Counted from the stretch's first letter, positions 52,842-61,364 are shown. The stretch: 64,000 nucleotides of DNA from Candidatus Krumholzibacteriota bacterium (GCA_024275485.1 JAJRZA010000036.1:62001-126000); one strand, 5' to 3'. The notes: generated by a model from the letters alone, not told the origin. Numbers and translations: made by a program.

Positions 52842-53813
52842 TTAGTGTCCGTGTCCATCGCCGAACGAGCTTTTCCCCAACTCGGCTTTTATGGTGAAAC
52901 CTCCACTGGAAACATAACGAGTCCCAACAGCCAACCCCGACAAGATTTCCACCTGACCCTGTCCTGTGTGGCCAATCTCAACTGTTTGAGGAACAAAGCC
53001 TTCGTGAGTTTCCACGAAAACAACGTCCTCACCCTCGTAAGATTGAATTGCCGAGCTGGGAACCGAAATTCGGGCAGAATAATAGCCAACAGTCACCGAG
53101 CCGGCGACAAACATTCCCGGTCGCCAGTAGCCTTCCTTGTTATCCAGCACCAACCTTGCAGTGGCAGTTCGAGTTTTTTCATCCACCACCGGAGCAACAT
53201 AACTGATTGTTCCCACATCCGAATTTCTTCCTGAACCCGAACGGACCGTCACTCTGTTGCCAACCTTGATGAAATCGAGATCGCGCTGGTACACCGTCAG
53301 ATCGATCCAGACATCACTCAGGTCCGCAATCACAAAGCTTTCACTCTCACGGGAAACAGCTTCTCCGATAGTAAGATGCCTACCGATCACTGTACCGCCA
53401 ATGATGGTTTTGATTTCGTAGGGGGTTAAACTATCGTTGCTTTCCACCACCGCCAAAACCTGATCTTCAAGCACCATATCGCCCTCTGAAACCAACACCT
53501 GGGTGACGATACCCGCATACCGGGGCCCGATGTGAGCCAAGCGGTTTTCGTTCACCACGACTTCCCCGGGAAGTTTTCGAATTTTCACAATTCCACCCGG
53601 ACCAGCCACTTGCACTTCGATGTTGAACTCATCCAACTCGGCAGAACTGAGCTGGACAATTTCTGCCCTATTCTCCTGACCATGTCCTTCTTCACTATGT
53701 CCTTCTTCACTATGTCCTTCTTCACCATGTCCTTCTTCTGCCAGGACCACTGACCCTGTGATCAGAAACAACAAAAGGGACCACAGCCCCAAGTTCTTTT
53801 TGATGCTATTCAT
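52842..53813 (-). CDS. CusB/CzcB-type periplasmic adaptor with His-rich metal-binding N-terminus
   Basis: About 323-residue membrane-fusion protein. After a signal/anchor (LGLWSLLLFLITGSVVLA) comes a (E-E-G-H-x)4 repeat (EEGHGEEGHSEEGHSEEGHG), likely a metal-collecting tail. Then lipoyl halves ('RKLPGEVVVNENRLAHIGPR' with YAGIVTQVLVSEGDMV, and 'IKTIIGGTVIGRHLTIGEAV'), a beta-barrel ('DLSDVWIDLTVYQRDLDFIK') and membrane-proximal domain ('VVFVETHEGFVPQTVEIG'). Its helical hairpin is very short, as in some CusB-like proteins. ATG 53813 is chosen because GGAAGG is 9 bases upstream; it overlaps the cusC-like stop by 8 bases. Confidence 0.9.
   Translation of the reverse strand: MNSIKKNLGLWSLLLFLITGSVVLAEEGHGEEGHSEEGHSEEGHGQENRAEIVQLSSAELDEFNIEVQVAGPGGIVKIRKLPGEVVVNENRLAHIGPRYAGIVTQVLVSEGDMVLEDQVLAVVESNDSLTPYEIKTIIGGTVIGRHLTIGEAVSRESESFVIADLSDVWIDLTVYQRDLDFIKVGNRVTVRSGSGRNSDVGTISYVAPVVDEKTRTATARLVLDNKEGYWRPGMFVAGSVTVGYYSARISVPSSAIQSYEGEDVVFVETHEGFVPQTVEIGHTGQGQVEILSGLAVGTRYVSSGGFTIKAELGKSSFGDGHGH
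53680..53739 (-). repeat. Four tandem 15-bp repeats coding for the His-rich tail
   Basis: Four near-identical 15-base units (53680-53694, 53695-53709, 53710-53724, 53725-53739), each encoding Glu-Glu-Gly-His-Gly/Ser. In-frame copy-number change by slippage would lengthen or shorten the metal-binding tail of the adaptor. Confidence 0.9.
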
Positions 53814-55143
53814 TTCCATCCGCCTTCCGGGAATAAAAAATTTCACTGGAGCTATCGCCCAGAATTCTTTGGATTACTGCCGTGGCAGATTGGTATTCAG
53901 CAAGGGCAAAAACATATTCCCGATGCCAGTCGAACCAGGTTCGACGAACTTCCAGGACATCCGTCATGTTGAATAAACCCTTGCGATAAGCTTCTTCTGA
54001 TTGCAACAAACCCTGCTCAGTGGAAGGCAGGATTTCACCCTTTATGGAGGTGATTTTCAAATGGGTGGTCGACATGATTTGGTATTGATCCAACATCTGT
54101 CCCAACAAATCCAGGATCTGGGCCTGGCGTTCATTGTCCAGACGATCCAAACCGTATTGGGCAGCCCTTTGTCCGTCCTGGTTCTTGTTGCTGGTGGGCA
54201 AGGGGATTGAGATGGTCGCAACCGCTGCAAAATCACCACTGTCACCGTAGTGCCGCAGTCCGGCCCCGACCGTTAGATCCATCGCCCCTTGGGACTTGGC
54301 CACCGCCAGAATTGCCCTGCGCCGACCACTTTCCAGTTCCCACTGCCTGAGTGCAGGACTTTGTTCCAGCCTTTCCACCAAATCCTGCCAGGATGGAAAT
54401 TCTGCCAGAGATTCAAGGCTGCCGGTCACCTCGCCAAACGATGGAATGACCTCATTCCAAAAACCGGACAACCGAATGCGGGCTGAGTTTTGATCTTGAC
54501 GAGCTTTTCCAATTTCCAGTTTGGCCATTTGCACTTCCACCAAGGCCCGAGTCTCTTCCACTCGTGAAATAGCACCTTTGGCGATTTTTTGCCGAACCAA
54601 TTCCAGATCTTCTTCTGCGAGGCGAGCCAACTCCTGGGCCAATTCCAATTCTTCATTGGCACGCAAGGCCTCGATGAACGCCACGGTGACCAGAGCCTCC
54701 ACCCTTCGGCCGGCCAGGTCTGCTGCCTGTTCAACTTTTTTCAACTGCCACCCCACAAGGGCAACGGCATGGTCCCTCTTTCCGCCCATTTCATAGGTTT
54801 TGGAAAGAGCCAAGGTGTATTCCGCGGCCGAGAAGCCATTGTAATCACCCGAACCGACGAAATTTTCCACCTCAAAACCCAACTCGGGGTTGAGACCACG
54901 CCTGGCCTGCTTGGCCCGAGCCTGGATTTGCAGCTGGGCAGCAGAGAATCCCAGGAGCTCCGGATTATAGCTACGCGCCAATTCAATGGCTTTCGGCAAG
55001 GTAATTTCCTGCCCCTGTAAGTCCGGAGGCTGGGGGATTTCATTGCTCCCAAATGCCAAACCCGAAGGCAGGATTGCCAGGATCAACAAAGGCAAAACTC
55101 TGGCGGACAAACCTTTTCCAGGTATCTCTGTTCTGTTTTTCAT
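53806..55143 (-). CDS. CusC/TolC-type outer-membrane efflux protein
   Basis: 445-residue outer-membrane channel. Signal peptide (LSARVLPLLILAILPSGLAFG), then 'ITLPKAIELARSYNPELLGF', the OEP-repeat start, and long periplasmic helices in two halves (about residues 50-220 and 250-430: 'ALRANEELELAQELARLAEE', 'LLQSEEAYRKGLFNMTDVLE'). Typical OEP endings ('RRTWFDWHREYVFALAEYQSA') are present. It would form the exit duct for the CusB/CusA pair encoded just downstream. ATG 55143 with GAGGG upstream. The start of the next gene overlaps by 8 bases. Confidence 0.9.
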   Translation of the reverse strand: MKNRTEIPGKGLSARVLPLLILAILPSGLAFGSNEIPQPPDLQGQEITLPKAIELARSYNPELLGFSAAQLQIQARAKQARRGLNPELGFEVENFVGSGDYNGFSAAEYTLALSKTYEMGGKRDHAVALVGWQLKKVEQAADLAGRRVEALVTVAFIEALRANEELELAQELARLAEEDLELVRQKIAKGAISRVEETRALVEVQMAKLEIGKARQDQNSARIRLSGFWNEVIPSFGEVTGSLESLAEFPSWQDLVERLEQSPALRQWELESGRRRAILAVAKSQGAMDLTVGAGLRHYGDSGDFAAVATISIPLPTSNKNQDGQRAAQYGLDRLDNERQAQILDLLGQMLDQYQIMSTTHLKITSIKGEILPSTEQGLLQSEEAYRKGLFNMTDVLEVRRTWFDWHREYVFALAEYQSATAVIQRILGDSSSEIFYSRKADGNE

Positions 55144-55248
55144 ATTAAACCCTCAGTAGGATTGCATGGAATTGACACGCCCATCAAACATCAAGGGCTG
55201 AAAAGCCCTCAGTCAACAGGTCCAAAAAATCAGCGGGAAGGAGGCGAA

Positions 55249-55596
55249 TCAGCAGATCAACGGTAGTGTGCGGGTGCAGATAATAGTTTCAGGCAAGCTG
55301 TCATCCAAGACAACAATCGGCCTGAGTCTATCCAGGGATGTAAAGGACAAATACCTGCTGGGATTGTCCCATTCGATCATAAAATGGTACTGGTCAACGT
55401 TGGCTGTGCTTTCATCCCTGATGTTCATTTGTAAAAGAATAACCTGGCAGGGGTCAGCCTCACAGGAAACTTCGTGATGGCAATCAGGGCCATCATCATC
55501 CAGGCAAGCATGAACCACCATTCCCAGTCCACAGAAGAACGGGGCTATCAGGAGGGTCCAGAGTGCAACAGCGATGGCAACCTTACTCGTTAGCAT
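55249..55596 (-). CDS. Small secreted His/Cys-rich protein heading the metal efflux operon
   Basis: 115-residue protein with an N-terminal hydrophobic segment (VAIAVALWTLLIAPFFCGLG) followed by 'HACLDDDGPDCHHEVSCEAD' and PC, a dense cluster of Cys, His and Asp. The rest (about residues 60-115) is beta-rich with a C-terminal 'TIICTRTLPLIC'. This fits a periplasmic metal-binding or sensing protein. No known family recognised. It precedes the CusC-like gene by 105 bases on the same strand and is likely the first gene of that operon. A possible promoter lies directly upstream. Confidence 0.7.
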   Translation of the reverse strand: MLTSKVAIAVALWTLLIAPFFCGLGMVVHACLDDDGPDCHHEVSCEADPCQVILLQMNIRDESTANVDQYHFMIEWDNPSRYLSFTSLDRLRPIVVLDDSLPETIICTRTLPLIC

Positions 55597-55599
55597 GGT

Positions 55600-55630
55600 A
55601 TTAAACTAATACTCCATTGAAATTCGTCAA
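55600..55630 (-). promoter_or_regulatory. Candidate promoter of the metal efflux operon
   Basis: Minus-strand TTGACG (55630-55625) and TTTAAT (about 55605-55600) are 19 bases apart, a spacing used by MerR-type metal-responsive promoters, though no clear dyad was found between the boxes. The 10-base element TTGACGAATT containing the -35 box recurs exactly 90 bases upstream at 55720-55711. Confidence 0.4.
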
Positions 55631-55882
55631 TTCTATTTTGTTGTGCCGCAGACAATCTTGCTGAACGAAAAACCTACCGGTTATCAACACCATTTGTGCC
55701 TGGATACTTTAATTCGTCAAAACTTGAACAGGATTTTCGGCCTGCAACATTCTCCACAGCACAACTTAACCTAATTCCAATCAATGACAAATACTGGACG
55801 AAGCCCCATATTTGACACTAATCTTCTTCTATCATCCCCTTATCCGGGATCAAGGCGTCAATAACCTCATTCGGAGGCCCTC

Positions 55883-57163
55883 GTGCTGCAAAACCTTATA
55901 TCCCTTTTGGGCATTTTAGTCCTCTTGTTTTTGGCTTGGCTGATGAGTAACAACCGCCGGCAGTTTCCCTGGCGGGTGGCCTTCTGGGGTATTGGTCTGC
56001 AAATCACCTTGGCTGTTCTTCTCCTGAAAACACCCTGGGGTAAAGTAATCTTCGGCAGCGCCCGGGCTTTTGTTAACCGTCTTTTGGGATTCACCGATGC
56101 AGGTGCCAGTTTTCTTTGGGGCAACCTCTATCGCACCGACGAAAACCTGGTGGCTTTCATCAACCCCGAAGGTGGTTTCATCCAGGTTACAAACTCCGTC
56201 ACCGGGCAATTGGTTCCTATAGGCACTGTTTTTGTGATTCACATTCTGCCCACCATCATTTTCTTCAGCAGCCTGATGGCCCTGCTCTACCATGTGGGCA
56301 TCATGCAGAAATTCATCTCGGGTATGGCCTGGGTCATGCGTAAAACCATGGGCACCAGCGGCAGTGAAAGCCTCAGCTGCGCAGCCAATGTTTTTGTGGG
56401 CCAGACCGAAGCTCCTTTTGTGATCAAGCCTTATCTCGGCACCATGACCAACAGTGAACTCATGGCTGTCATGGTGGGTGGGTTTGCCACGGTGGCCGGT
56501 GGCGTGATGGCAGCCTATGTGCGCTTCGGCATCGACGCCGGACACCTGCTGGCCGCCAGTGTCATGTCAGCACCGGCGGCCCTGGTGGTGGCCAAAATCA
56601 TGTTTCCGGAAACAGAAAGTTCGCCCACTCGTGGTAAAGTCTCCCTGGATATTCCCAGGGAATACAGCAACGTGCTGGATGCTGCCGCTGGCGGTGCCGG
56701 AGTCGGTTTGAAGTTGGCCGCCAACGTGGGCGCGATGCTGCTGGCTTTCATTTCCCTGGTGGCCATGATTAATTATGGCCTGGGCCTGATGGGATTTTCC
56801 TTGCAACAAATATTCGGCTTTTTATTCTCACCCGTGGCCTGGATCATGGGAGTACCCTGGAGTGAAGCCCATGTCTTCGGAAACCTGCTGGGCACAAAAA
56901 TAGCAGTGAATGAATTCATGGGTTATATCGAACTGGGCAATGCCGCCAAGTCCGGGGCCTTGTCCCCCCGCAGTGTGGTCATCGGAACCTACGCCCTGTG
57001 TGGCTTTGCCAACTTCAGCAGCATTGCCATTCAGATTGGGGGCATCGGAACCATCGTGCCAGAACGACGGTCAGATGTGGCAGCACTTGGATTGAAAGCC
57101 ATGTTCGGTGGAGCCCTCGCTTCGTGGCTGACAGCCACCATTGCCGGGGTTTTGCTGGGTTGA
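55883..57163 (+). CDS. NupC-type concentrative nucleoside transporter
   Basis: 426-residue inner-membrane symporter (CNT family) for nucleoside uptake. 'FPWRVAFWGIGLQITLAVLL', 'LPTIIFFSSLMALLYHVGIM', 'GTSGSESLSCAANVFVGQTE' with APFVIKPYL (the substrate and cation-binding signature), 'GGFATVAGGVMAAYVRFGI' and 'YALCGFANFSSIAIQIGGIG' are diagnostic. GTG 55883 has GGAGG 7 bases upstream. It heads a tight rightward run (thioesterase 9 bases later, then the RNA methyltransferase, dGTPase and outer-membrane-like genes). It fits with udk and hpt in nucleoside salvage. Confidence 0.94.
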   Translation: MLQNLISLLGILVLLFLAWLMSNNRRQFPWRVAFWGIGLQITLAVLLLKTPWGKVIFGSARAFVNRLLGFTDAGASFLWGNLYRTDENLVAFINPEGGFIQVTNSVTGQLVPIGTVFVIHILPTIIFFSSLMALLYHVGIMQKFISGMAWVMRKTMGTSGSESLSCAANVFVGQTEAPFVIKPYLGTMTNSELMAVMVGGFATVAGGVMAAYVRFGIDAGHLLAASVMSAPAALVVAKIMFPETESSPTRGKVSLDIPREYSNVLDAAAGGAGVGLKLAANVGAMLLAFISLVAMINYGLGLMGFSLQQIFGFLFSPVAWIMGVPWSEAHVFGNLLGTKIAVNEFMGYIELGNAAKSGALSPRSVVIGTYALCGFANFSSIAIQIGGIGTIVPERRSDVAALGLKAMFGGALASWLTATIAGVLLG

Positions 57164-57172
57164 AAGGATCTC

Positions 57173-57604
57173 ATGTCGCGTGTTCAAATCACTGCCCTGA
57201 GCAAGTATGATTTTCGGGTGGAAATCACCGTGCGCACTACCGATCTTAATTACGGTGGGCATCTGGGCAACGATCGTCTGCTCTCGTTGATCCATGAGGC
57301 CCGCGTGGCTTTTTTGGCCTCCCACAACTGGTCCGAACTGGATTGCGGTGGCGTGGGGCTGATTTTAAGCGATGTTGCCATCGTTTATCGGGGTGAAGCT
57401 TTTGCCGGAGATACGCTTGTTATTGAAATTTCAGCCGGCGAACCTACCAGCTGCGGATTCCGTTTGTTCCACCGAATAACCCGTAAACAGGATGCCGCCA
57501 AAATCGCCCTCGCTGAAACGGGCATGGCCTGTTTCGATTACGGGAAAAGGAAAATTGTCGCCCTGCCCGATCTTGTGCGTCAGGAATGCTCTTCAACCGA
57601 ATAG
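57173..57604 (+). CDS. Hotdog-fold acyl-CoA thioesterase (4HBT family)
   Basis: 143-residue hotdog-fold protein. 'VRTTDLNYGGHLGNDRLLSL' gives the YbgC/4HBT catalytic-loop pattern (Asp and Gly-His in 'D-L-N-Y-G-G-H'), followed by the long helix 'IHEARVAFLASHNW', strands 'GVGLILSDVAIVYRGEAFAG' and 'CGFRLFHRITRK'. Such enzymes cleave acyl-CoA or acyl-ACP; the substrate is not predictable. AAAGGA precedes ATG 57173. In the same run as nupC and the RNA methyltransferase. Confidence 0.86.
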   Translation: MSRVQITALSKYDFRVEITVRTTDLNYGGHLGNDRLLSLIHEARVAFLASHNWSELDCGGVGLILSDVAIVYRGEAFAGDTLVIEISAGEPTSCGFRLFHRITRKQDAAKIALAETGMACFDYGKRKIVALPDLVRQECSSTE

Positions 57605-57611
57605 ATTGACT

Positions 57612-58484
57612 ATGAAAGTACCACCGCTTCGCATCACCAGTTTAAAGAACGACCAGGTCAAGGATCTGGTCCGGTTGCGCCATCGCCGGAACCGGGATCA
57701 AGCTTCGGTGACGATCATTGAGGAGCCTTTCGTGATCCGTCAGGCCCTACGGGCAAACTATCCCCTGCGCGCGGTGTATTTTTGCCCGGAGCAGGTTGCC
57801 GATCAGGATCGGGAATTGCTTGATGACCTGCTTGATCTCTGCGAAGCACCCCACGCGGAACGGCCATCTGCGGTGGAGTTGGCCCCCCAGGTGATGGACC
57901 GGGTTTCCTATCGGGAAAAGAGTGAGGGAATTCTGATTGTCGCTCCCCAGGTGAAAACGGATTTGGAATCCCTTTCCCTCCGTAACGAATCGGCCCAGCC
58001 GGCTCTGCTGGTCGTGCTCGAAGGTGTGGAAAAACCCGGCAACCTGGGCGCCGCCCTGCGCGTAGCTGATGGAGCCGGGGCCGATGGCGTGGTCATTTGC
58101 GGCGACGGGACTGACCTGTTCAACCCCAATGTGCTGCGGGCCAGTCGGGGATCTTTTTTCTCGGTGCCTTCGGTGACTGCCGAGAGTGAAGCGGTGGTGG
58201 AGTATCTGCACCAAAAGGGCATCCGCCTGGTGGCCGCCAGTCCCATTGCCGATCATCACTGGGACGAAGTTGATCTCACCATCCCCGTAGCCATCGTTTT
58301 GGGCGCGGAACACCATGGATTGAGCCCGGAATTGATAAGTCGTTGTGACCTGACCGTGGGCATACCCATGCGGGGAACCGGCGACAGCCTGAATGTCGCG
58401 ACCTCGGCGGCCATCCTGTTGTATGAAGCAGTTCGTCAGCGGCGGGGCCAAATCCATGTTGCAACCAATGGCCCGGCAATTTAA
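57612..58484 (+). CDS. TrmH/SpoU-family RNA 2'-O-methyltransferase
   Basis: 290-residue SPOUT methyltransferase. The N-terminal substrate-binding domain (residues 1-115: 'VKDLVRLRHRRNRDQASVTI') is followed by the knotted domain with motif 1 'GVEKPGNLGAALRVADGAGA', motif 2 'VAIVLGAEHHGLSPELI' and motif 3 'IPMRGTGDSLNVATSAAILL' (SAM-binding trefoil). Target is probably a ribose in rRNA or tRNA. ATG 57612 lies 7 bases after the thioesterase stop. The frame is open further upstream but mirrors that gene. Confidence 0.9.
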   Translation: MKVPPLRITSLKNDQVKDLVRLRHRRNRDQASVTIIEEPFVIRQALRANYPLRAVYFCPEQVADQDRELLDDLLDLCEAPHAERPSAVELAPQVMDRVSYREKSEGILIVAPQVKTDLESLSLRNESAQPALLVVLEGVEKPGNLGAALRVADGAGADGVVICGDGTDLFNPNVLRASRGSFFSVPSVTAESEAVVEYLHQKGIRLVAASPIADHHWDEVDLTIPVAIVLGAEHHGLSPELISRCDLTVGIPMRGTGDSLNVATSAAILLYEAVRQRRGQIHVATNGPAI

Positions 58485-58502
58485 TCAGCCAAAAGGAAAA
58501 CA

Positions 58503-59771
58503 ATGATCGACAACAAATTCTACACCGACTTCGACCGTGAAGAACTCGACCCCCGCGACCCGGATTATCGCTCCGTTTTTCAGCGCGGCCGCGACCGACT
58601 CATCCACAACGCCGCCTTTCGGCGCCTCCAGGCCAAAACCCAGGTGTTCCTGTCCGGTGAATACGATTTCTACCGCACCCGCCTGACCCACAGCATCGAA
58701 GTCAGTCAGATTGCCGGATCCATCACCCGTTTTCTCAACAGCAACAGTTCCCAACTGGGCGAGAACCACTTCATCGACACCGCCCTGGTGGAAGCCTGTG
58801 CCCTGTCCCATGACATCGGCCACCCACCTTTTGGTCACGCCGGCGAAGGTAAGCTGCACCAACTCATGCGACCCTGGGGCGGCTTCGAAGGCAACGCCCA
58901 AACCCTGCGTCTGATCACCGAAATCATCTTCACCAGCGGGCGCAGCCGCCGGGGCATGAACCCCACCCGCGCGTTTATGGACGGAGTTCTCAAGTACAAG
59001 ACCTTGTTCAGCGAGTGGGACAACCCGATCAAACATTTCCTTTACGACGATCAAAAAAAGTATCTGGATTTTGTTTTTGACGGTCGCCCCTTTCCCGCCC
59101 AATTGACTCCCGGACCGCAGCTCAACAAACTACGCAGCCTGGAATGCCAAATCATGGATTGGGCCGACGACACCGCCTACAGCCTGAACGACCTGGTCGA
59201 CAGTGCCAACGCCGGATTTGTCAACATTGGCCAAATGAGCCGATGGGCGGAGAACAACGGCACACTCTCCCACGAAGACACCATCATCATCGACAAACTT
59301 CTTGAAGCCATGCACGACGGCAATCTGGAAAGGGTCATGAACCGCAAAATCGGTGCTTTCGTGGAAGCCTGTCAACTTGTGGAGCGCGACAACTTCATGA
59401 GCGATGTGACCAACCGCTACCGTTTTGGCGTGGAGTTGGATCCACAGTTCGTCCGGGAACAAAAACTCTACGCCCAGCTGGCGGTGGACCTTGTCTTCCG
59501 TTCGCCGCAGGTCTGTCAGCTTGAGCACAAGGGCAATCACATGCTGACCAGGCTCTTTGAAGCCCTGGAGGAGAATTACCTGAGAGATGAAAAGCCTAGA
59601 TTGACCCTGCTTTCCAGGGATTTTGAAGGGGAGATGGCCTCCGCCGAAGACCCCCACATCCGCGCCAGAATTCTTTGCGACTACCTCGCAGGCATGACCG
59701 ACGGATTTGCCACCCGTATTTTCAAGCGCATGTTTGACCCTGACTTCGGTTCCATAGTGGATCTCGTCTGA
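58503..59771 (+). CDS. Deoxyguanosinetriphosphate triphosphohydrolase-like protein (dNTPase)
   Basis: 422-residue HD-domain enzyme that removes triphosphate from dNTPs. 'HNAAFRRLQAKTQVFLSGEY' with DFYRTRLTHSIEVSQIAG supplies the first His, 'ACALSHDIGHPPFGHAGE' the HD pair, and 'QIMDWADDTAYSLNDLVD' the last Asp. Ends 'DYLAGMTDGFATRIFKRMF', typical of the dGTPase family. AAAAGGA precedes ATG 58503. It balances deoxynucleotide pools and sits near nucleoside salvage genes in this window. Confidence 0.93.
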   Translation: MIDNKFYTDFDREELDPRDPDYRSVFQRGRDRLIHNAAFRRLQAKTQVFLSGEYDFYRTRLTHSIEVSQIAGSITRFLNSNSSQLGENHFIDTALVEACALSHDIGHPPFGHAGEGKLHQLMRPWGGFEGNAQTLRLITEIIFTSGRSRRGMNPTRAFMDGVLKYKTLFSEWDNPIKHFLYDDQKKYLDFVFDGRPFPAQLTPGPQLNKLRSLECQIMDWADDTAYSLNDLVDSANAGFVNIGQMSRWAENNGTLSHEDTIIIDKLLEAMHDGNLERVMNRKIGAFVEACQLVERDNFMSDVTNRYRFGVELDPQFVREQKLYAQLAVDLVFRSPQVCQLEHKGNHMLTRLFEALEENYLRDEKPRLTLLSRDFEGEMASAEDPHIRARILCDYLAGMTDGFATRIFKRMFDPDFGSIVDLV

Positions 59772-59772
59772 T

Positions 59773-60987
59773 ATGATCCGCGCCTGCTATCCGATCCTGA
59801 TACTTTTCGGGCTTCTGGCAACCTTGACTGTGGGTGCCGAATTGGCACATGCTGGAGAGATTCCGGATATTAATCCGGATATTTTTCCGGAAATTAATCC
59901 GGAAATTGTAGTCACTCCCTATTTGCCCTGGACCGATACCATCGAAGGCAAAGAAGGCAAATATTTCTTCTACCGGGGCCTCGACTACGGCAGCCAATCC
60001 CTCATTCATCCCCTGCGTCTCATCATCAACGGCGGGTATGGAATCCTGCAGGTGGAAAACCGTGACAACCGGCCCGGCCGCGTCATGTATGCCCGTGGGG
60101 TTCAGAACGTGACCAAGAATATTTTGAATCCCGGCTGGTCCATCGGTGTCAACGGGTTGTGGGATTTTCTGAGCAGGGAAGTGATCCCCATCTCCGTCAA
60201 CTCGGGCAAGGCCCAGTACTGGCCCAACTACATGAACCACCTCATCGGCGGCGGCATGAGTTATCGCATGATGACCGAATATTTCCGCTTCAACGAATAC
60301 CGACACCCCAAGACCATGGCCGGATTGACCATCTTCGCCTATCACTTTCTGAATGAGGTGGTTGAGAACAACGGCTACCAGGGTCCCACCACCGATCCGG
60401 TAGCCGATTTCTGGATCTTCAACCCGGCCGGGATCATACTTTTCAGCAATGATGGTTTTGCCCAGTTTTTCAGCGAGACCCTGAACATGGCCGATTGGTC
60501 ATTCCAGCCTACAATCATGCCCTGGCGGGAAGAGTTGCAGAATCAGGGTCAAAACTACTCGGTCAAATACCACCTCAACAAAAAGGGCAGCACCAGCCTG
60601 TTCTATCACTGGGGAGGTCATGCTGAATTGGGCATGAGTTTCACCCGGCCGGATGGTCGTTGTTTTTCGTTTGGTTTGGGGTTCGTGGCAAAAAATCTTT
60701 TGGAAGTTGACCAGGTCAGCAAAACCCTCGATCTGGCCGCTTCCGGCGGTATTTTTTATGATCGAAACAACTCGCTCCTGGCTTCTTTGCTCTTTGCCAG
60801 GACCAAGGACTACCGCTACCGTCTCAATTTGTATCCCGGTTTGTTCAAGATGGGGCCATTCAAGCCCGGCATTTTTGTGGGCCTGAATCATGATGAGCGT
60901 ATTATGTATGGCATCACCTTTGGAAATCTGCGGAATATGCCTATTGGTATTGGAGGTAGTTTTAATTCTCCGGAGAAACCAAAGTAG
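59773..60987 (+). CDS. Outer-membrane-like protein resembling DUF3943
   Basis: 404-residue exported protein. The signal peptide (ILILFGLLATLTVGAELAHA) is followed by a short repeat (IPDINPDIFPEINPEI), then a large domain: 'YWPNYMNHLIGGGMSYRMMT', 'FAYHFLNEVVENNGYQGPTT' with DPVADFWIFNPAGIILFS, 'DGFAQFFSETLNMADWSFQP'. Alternating beta-strand patterns dominate the C-terminal half (GHAELGMSFTRPDGRCFSFG), as in outer-membrane barrels. The 'NEVVEN... DP.AD' core resembles DUF3943, function unknown. Its ATG starts 1 base after the dGTPase stop, indicating co-translation. Confidence 0.7.
   Translation: MIRACYPILILFGLLATLTVGAELAHAGEIPDINPDIFPEINPEIVVTPYLPWTDTIEGKEGKYFFYRGLDYGSQSLIHPLRLIINGGYGILQVENRDNRPGRVMYARGVQNVTKNILNPGWSIGVNGLWDFLSREVIPISVNSGKAQYWPNYMNHLIGGGMSYRMMTEYFRFNEYRHPKTMAGLTIFAYHFLNEVVENNGYQGPTTDPVADFWIFNPAGIILFSNDGFAQFFSETLNMADWSFQPTIMPWREELQNQGQNYSVKYHLNKKGSTSLFYHWGGHAELGMSFTRPDGRCFSFGLGFVAKNLLEVDQVSKTLDLAASGGIFYDRNNSLLASLLFARTKDYRYRLNLYPGLFKMGPFKPGIFVGLNHDERIMYGITFGNLRNMPIGIGGSFNSPEKPK
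59860..59907 (+). repeat. Four tandem 12-bp repeats at the start of the mature DUF3943-like protein
   Basis: Four 12-base units with TCCGGA/TCCGGAA cores encode (I/N/F)-P-(D/E)-I four times. The in-frame period means that slippage would add or remove four residues just after the signal peptide. Confidence 0.85.
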
Positions 60988-61350
60988 AAATGTTTTTGAG
61001 TCTCGCCTTATGCGATCCAGGAGCGATTCAAACCTTGGGTTGGGAAGACATTCGGGGGGGGCGAGAGTGGATTCCGGACCTTCCGTGGAACCAACAATGA
61101 TCCAGACTGGTGCCGACAAGGCTAACAACATCCCGTGGGAGGCCCTGGACAAGTTGCCCGGTAAAGCCCATCCGGAAGTCGCGCCACTTTGCGGGTTGGA
61201 ACCTTATCGCCAACCCTTTCGCCTTTCCTGTTCCCAGGGATTGGATCACCCTATCCAGCACGAATGATACACCTTCCCAGTATTACACCGACAATGGATC
61301 CTGGATCAAAAAGCCGGTATCTTGGCTTGCGGCCGGCGCCGGTTTTAGAT
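60988..61350. other. 363-base gap between the DUF3943-like and GGDEF-EAL genes
   Basis: Contains the surface-protein remnant (61110-61364) and, before it, about 120 bases with fragments that could be further decayed coding sequence in other frames. No terminator or RNA gene seen. Relic of a deletion. Confidence 0.5.
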
Positions 61351-61364
61351 CTACTTCCGCTTGA
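61110..61364 (+). pseudogene. Remnant of a large FCB-type surface protein
   Basis: The readable part is GWNLIANPFAFPVPRDWITL followed by SSTNDTPSQYYTDNGSWIKK and PVSWLAAGAGF before TGA 61362-61364. 'GWNLIANPFAFPV... YYDG.GW.. ...PG.GF' is a recurring motif near the C-termini of very large secreted proteins in the FCB group. Here there is no start, no export signal and no C-terminal module, and the upstream sequence (60988-61109) has only short frames that do not join. It is a decayed fragment. The tail overlaps the last bases of the convergent GGDEF-EAL gene. Confidence 0.6.

Noticed and set aside
55600-55630. MerR/CueR operator
   Set aside because: The 19-base spacing fits, but there is no dyad between the boxes, so only a generic promoter is proposed.
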